From the NCBI RefSeq assembly GCF_024813435.1, contig NZ_JANAEZ010000001.1, positions 310,001 to 374,000 of the forward strand: a stretch of DNA of 64,000 nucleotides, in the 5' to 3' direction. The notes beneath the pieces are model-generated. The model was not told the origin of the DNA. It worked only from the letters and a program-made list of their open reading frames with translations, and did not search any database. Of the stretch, positions 63,124 to 64,000 are shown one piece after another (the stretch's first letter is position 1; every line of letters begins with the position of its first letter). This DNA is from Cognataquiflexum gelatinilyticum. Its GTDB lineage: Bacteria > Bacteroidota > Bacteroidia > Cytophagales > Cyclobacteriaceae. Made by a program: the position numbers and the translations under genes.

Positions 63124-63623
63124 CAGGTGAGATTTACGGTGAGAGTCCTGTTGTTCAGGTTGGTAGCATAGCTCTTTAATGGTTGGATGGCAGGCCCGGT
63201 GAGCACAGCACCTTCTGTATTAAACCTCGAACCATGGCAAGTACATGTAAACACATTGCTTCCAAAAGTCCAGTTTCTGTCACATTGAGAGTGTGTGCAG
63301 ACAGACGTTAAAGCACTGAAAGTGTTATTCCCTAAATTGACAATCAAGACCTTTGCGTCAATTACCAAAGCCCAACCTCCTGCTGTTGCCAAGGCTGTTG
63401 CCTGATCAAGATTGACAGTGACAGCACTATTGGTAACGGTGATTCCATTTCCGGTCGCCGGAGGATTGTTGCTGCCGCTTCCAGGATCAGGATCATCGGA
63501 AGAACAACTTGTAAAAAAAGCCACTCCAAATAAGGACATGGCTGCCATAGCACCGGATTTTTTGATAAAATCTCTTCTTGCCGAAGACAATTCACCAGTT
63601 TTGATTTCAGTTAAAGTTTTCAT
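63123..63623 (-). CDS. Rieske 2Fe-2S lipoprotein, Tat-exported
   Basis: The N-terminus has a Tat motif (ARRDFIKKSG) and a following hydrophobic stretch with lipobox GVAFFTSCSSD, so it is exported folded with its cluster and lipidated. The Rieske ligands are visible as VCTHSQCD and FTCTCHGSRFN (one Cys and His in each loop, plus extra Cys). The protein is 166 residues, small for a Rieske domain. It heads the operon and probably carries electrons at the outer face of the cytoplasmic membrane or in the periplasm. Confidence 0.92.
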   Translation of the reverse strand: MKTLTEIKTGELSSARRDFIKKSGAMAAMSLFGVAFFTSCSSDDPDPGSGSNNPPATGNGITVTNSAVTVNLDQATALATAGGWALVIDAKVLIVNLGNNTFSALTSVCTHSQCDRNWTFGSNVFTCTCHGSRFNTEGAVLTGPAIQPLKSYATNLNNRTLTVNLT

Positions 63624-63848
63624 GGTAAGATATACGGATAAGGGATTGGGATTGGATTTAAAAATTATTACTAAAGTAAAACGCCAAAGGCAAACAATTG
63701 TTTTTCAGAAAAATAGGAGGTAAAGGTTTGGAAAAATGGTGCTAAACCAAATCATTCAGTAATAAATTACTAAGAACCAATATTCATATCAAAGTAAGCC
63801 ATAAGAAAGGTTCATACCCCCTCATTAAATCAAAAAATAAGCTTGGCT

Positions 63849-64000
63849 TCAAAAATATTTCCTATTCAAAATCTCACTCAAAATCACTGCATCTTTAATG
63901 GTTTCAGGATTTCTGAGCATGGTTTTATACTTGTTCTCTTCTTCTTGACCTCCTACAGATTCAAGTGCAATGGTGGATTTAATCCCTTCCACATGGCTAT
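63849..64000 (-). CDS. Unidentified gene, C-terminal end (cut by right edge)
   Basis: A minus-strand frame runs from the right edge to a TGA at 63849-63851, giving 49 residues ending IKDAVILSEILNRKYF. The rest is helical (GGQEEENKYKTMLRNPETIK). The C-terminal VILSEIL pattern recalls several enzyme families, but I cannot name one. The gene starts outside the window. 225 bp of gene-free DNA separate it from the Rieske gene. Confidence 0.6.
   Translation of the reverse strand, partial: SHVEGIKSTIALESVGGQEEENKYKTMLRNPETIKDAVILSEILNRKYF

Overview
The window looks like a chromosome segment from a Bacteroidota bacterium, most likely order Cytophagales (Cyclobacteriaceae/Algoriphagus-like). The basis is gene content and style: DUF2911, DUF4301, DUF5777, DM13 and short Crp/Fnr-type proteins, a SerB-SerA fusion, moderately AT-rich DNA, few Shine-Dalgarno sites, and several TAnnTTTG -7 elements. 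The genus is inferred, not shown. No rRNA, tRNA, CRISPR array, transposase or prophage was seen.

Layout. 1-3.6 kb: end of a DUF2911/TPR protein, a CatA-like acetyltransferase overlapping a NUDIX hydrolase, and a fused phosphoserine phosphatase/phosphoglycerate dehydrogenase. 3.6-4.7 kb: gene-poor, with a 38-codon membrane ORF, a terminator and a decayed DUF2384-type antitoxin. 4.7-9.5 kb: FAH-family hydrolase overlapping an M23 peptidase, then bcp and a split transketolase. 9.6-15.9 kb: GH99/WbsX-like lipoprotein, Gfo/Idh/MocA dehydrogenase, CPBP-like membrane protein, unknown lipoprotein, AraC regulator, SDR. 15.9-26.5 kb, mostly minus strand: cupin, TPR adenylate cyclase with two paralogous small proteins, VOC protein, two tandem quinone-oxidoreductase paralogues, alpha/beta hydrolase plus flavin amine oxidase, SRPBCC protein, Crp/Fnr regulator. 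26.5-29.9 kb: a repeat element, DUF427, another Crp/Fnr gene, an outer-membrane-like protein and about 1.2 kb of gene-poor DNA holding a Crp/Fnr remnant and a REP-like repeat. 29.9-35.5 kb: a giant PAS/GAF histidine kinase and its single-domain response regulator. 36-41 kb: two more Crp/Fnr genes, an MFS transporter, a secreted LamG/DUF1080-like protein and a SulP transporter. 41.5-45.7 kb: an accessory-looking stretch with a large 21-nt-period repeat element, REP-like repeats, two AT-rich zinc-ribbon genes and the tail of a lost restriction-modification protein. 45.7-56.3 kb: an OmpR/HK pair, a DM13-porin-like-Crp-DM13 operon, a serine hydrolase, a TIG lipoprotein and a NarL/HisKA_3 pair. 56.5-63.6 kb: pxpABC, DUF4301, a WYL-type regulator and a Rieske-YceI-DUF5777 operon. 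The right edge cuts an unidentified minus-strand gene.

The most unusual material is the repeat landscape and two gene sets. A 21-nt-period array with imperfect inverted ends and a strong hairpin occurs twice (26.55 and 42.19 kb). A REP-like palindromic unit occurs four times. The DM13-porin-Crp-DM13 operon looks like an undescribed cell-envelope redox module. The AT-rich zinc-ribbon pair beside a restriction-modification remnant may be a defence or stress cassette. All functions are inferred from motifs and context; no searches were run.
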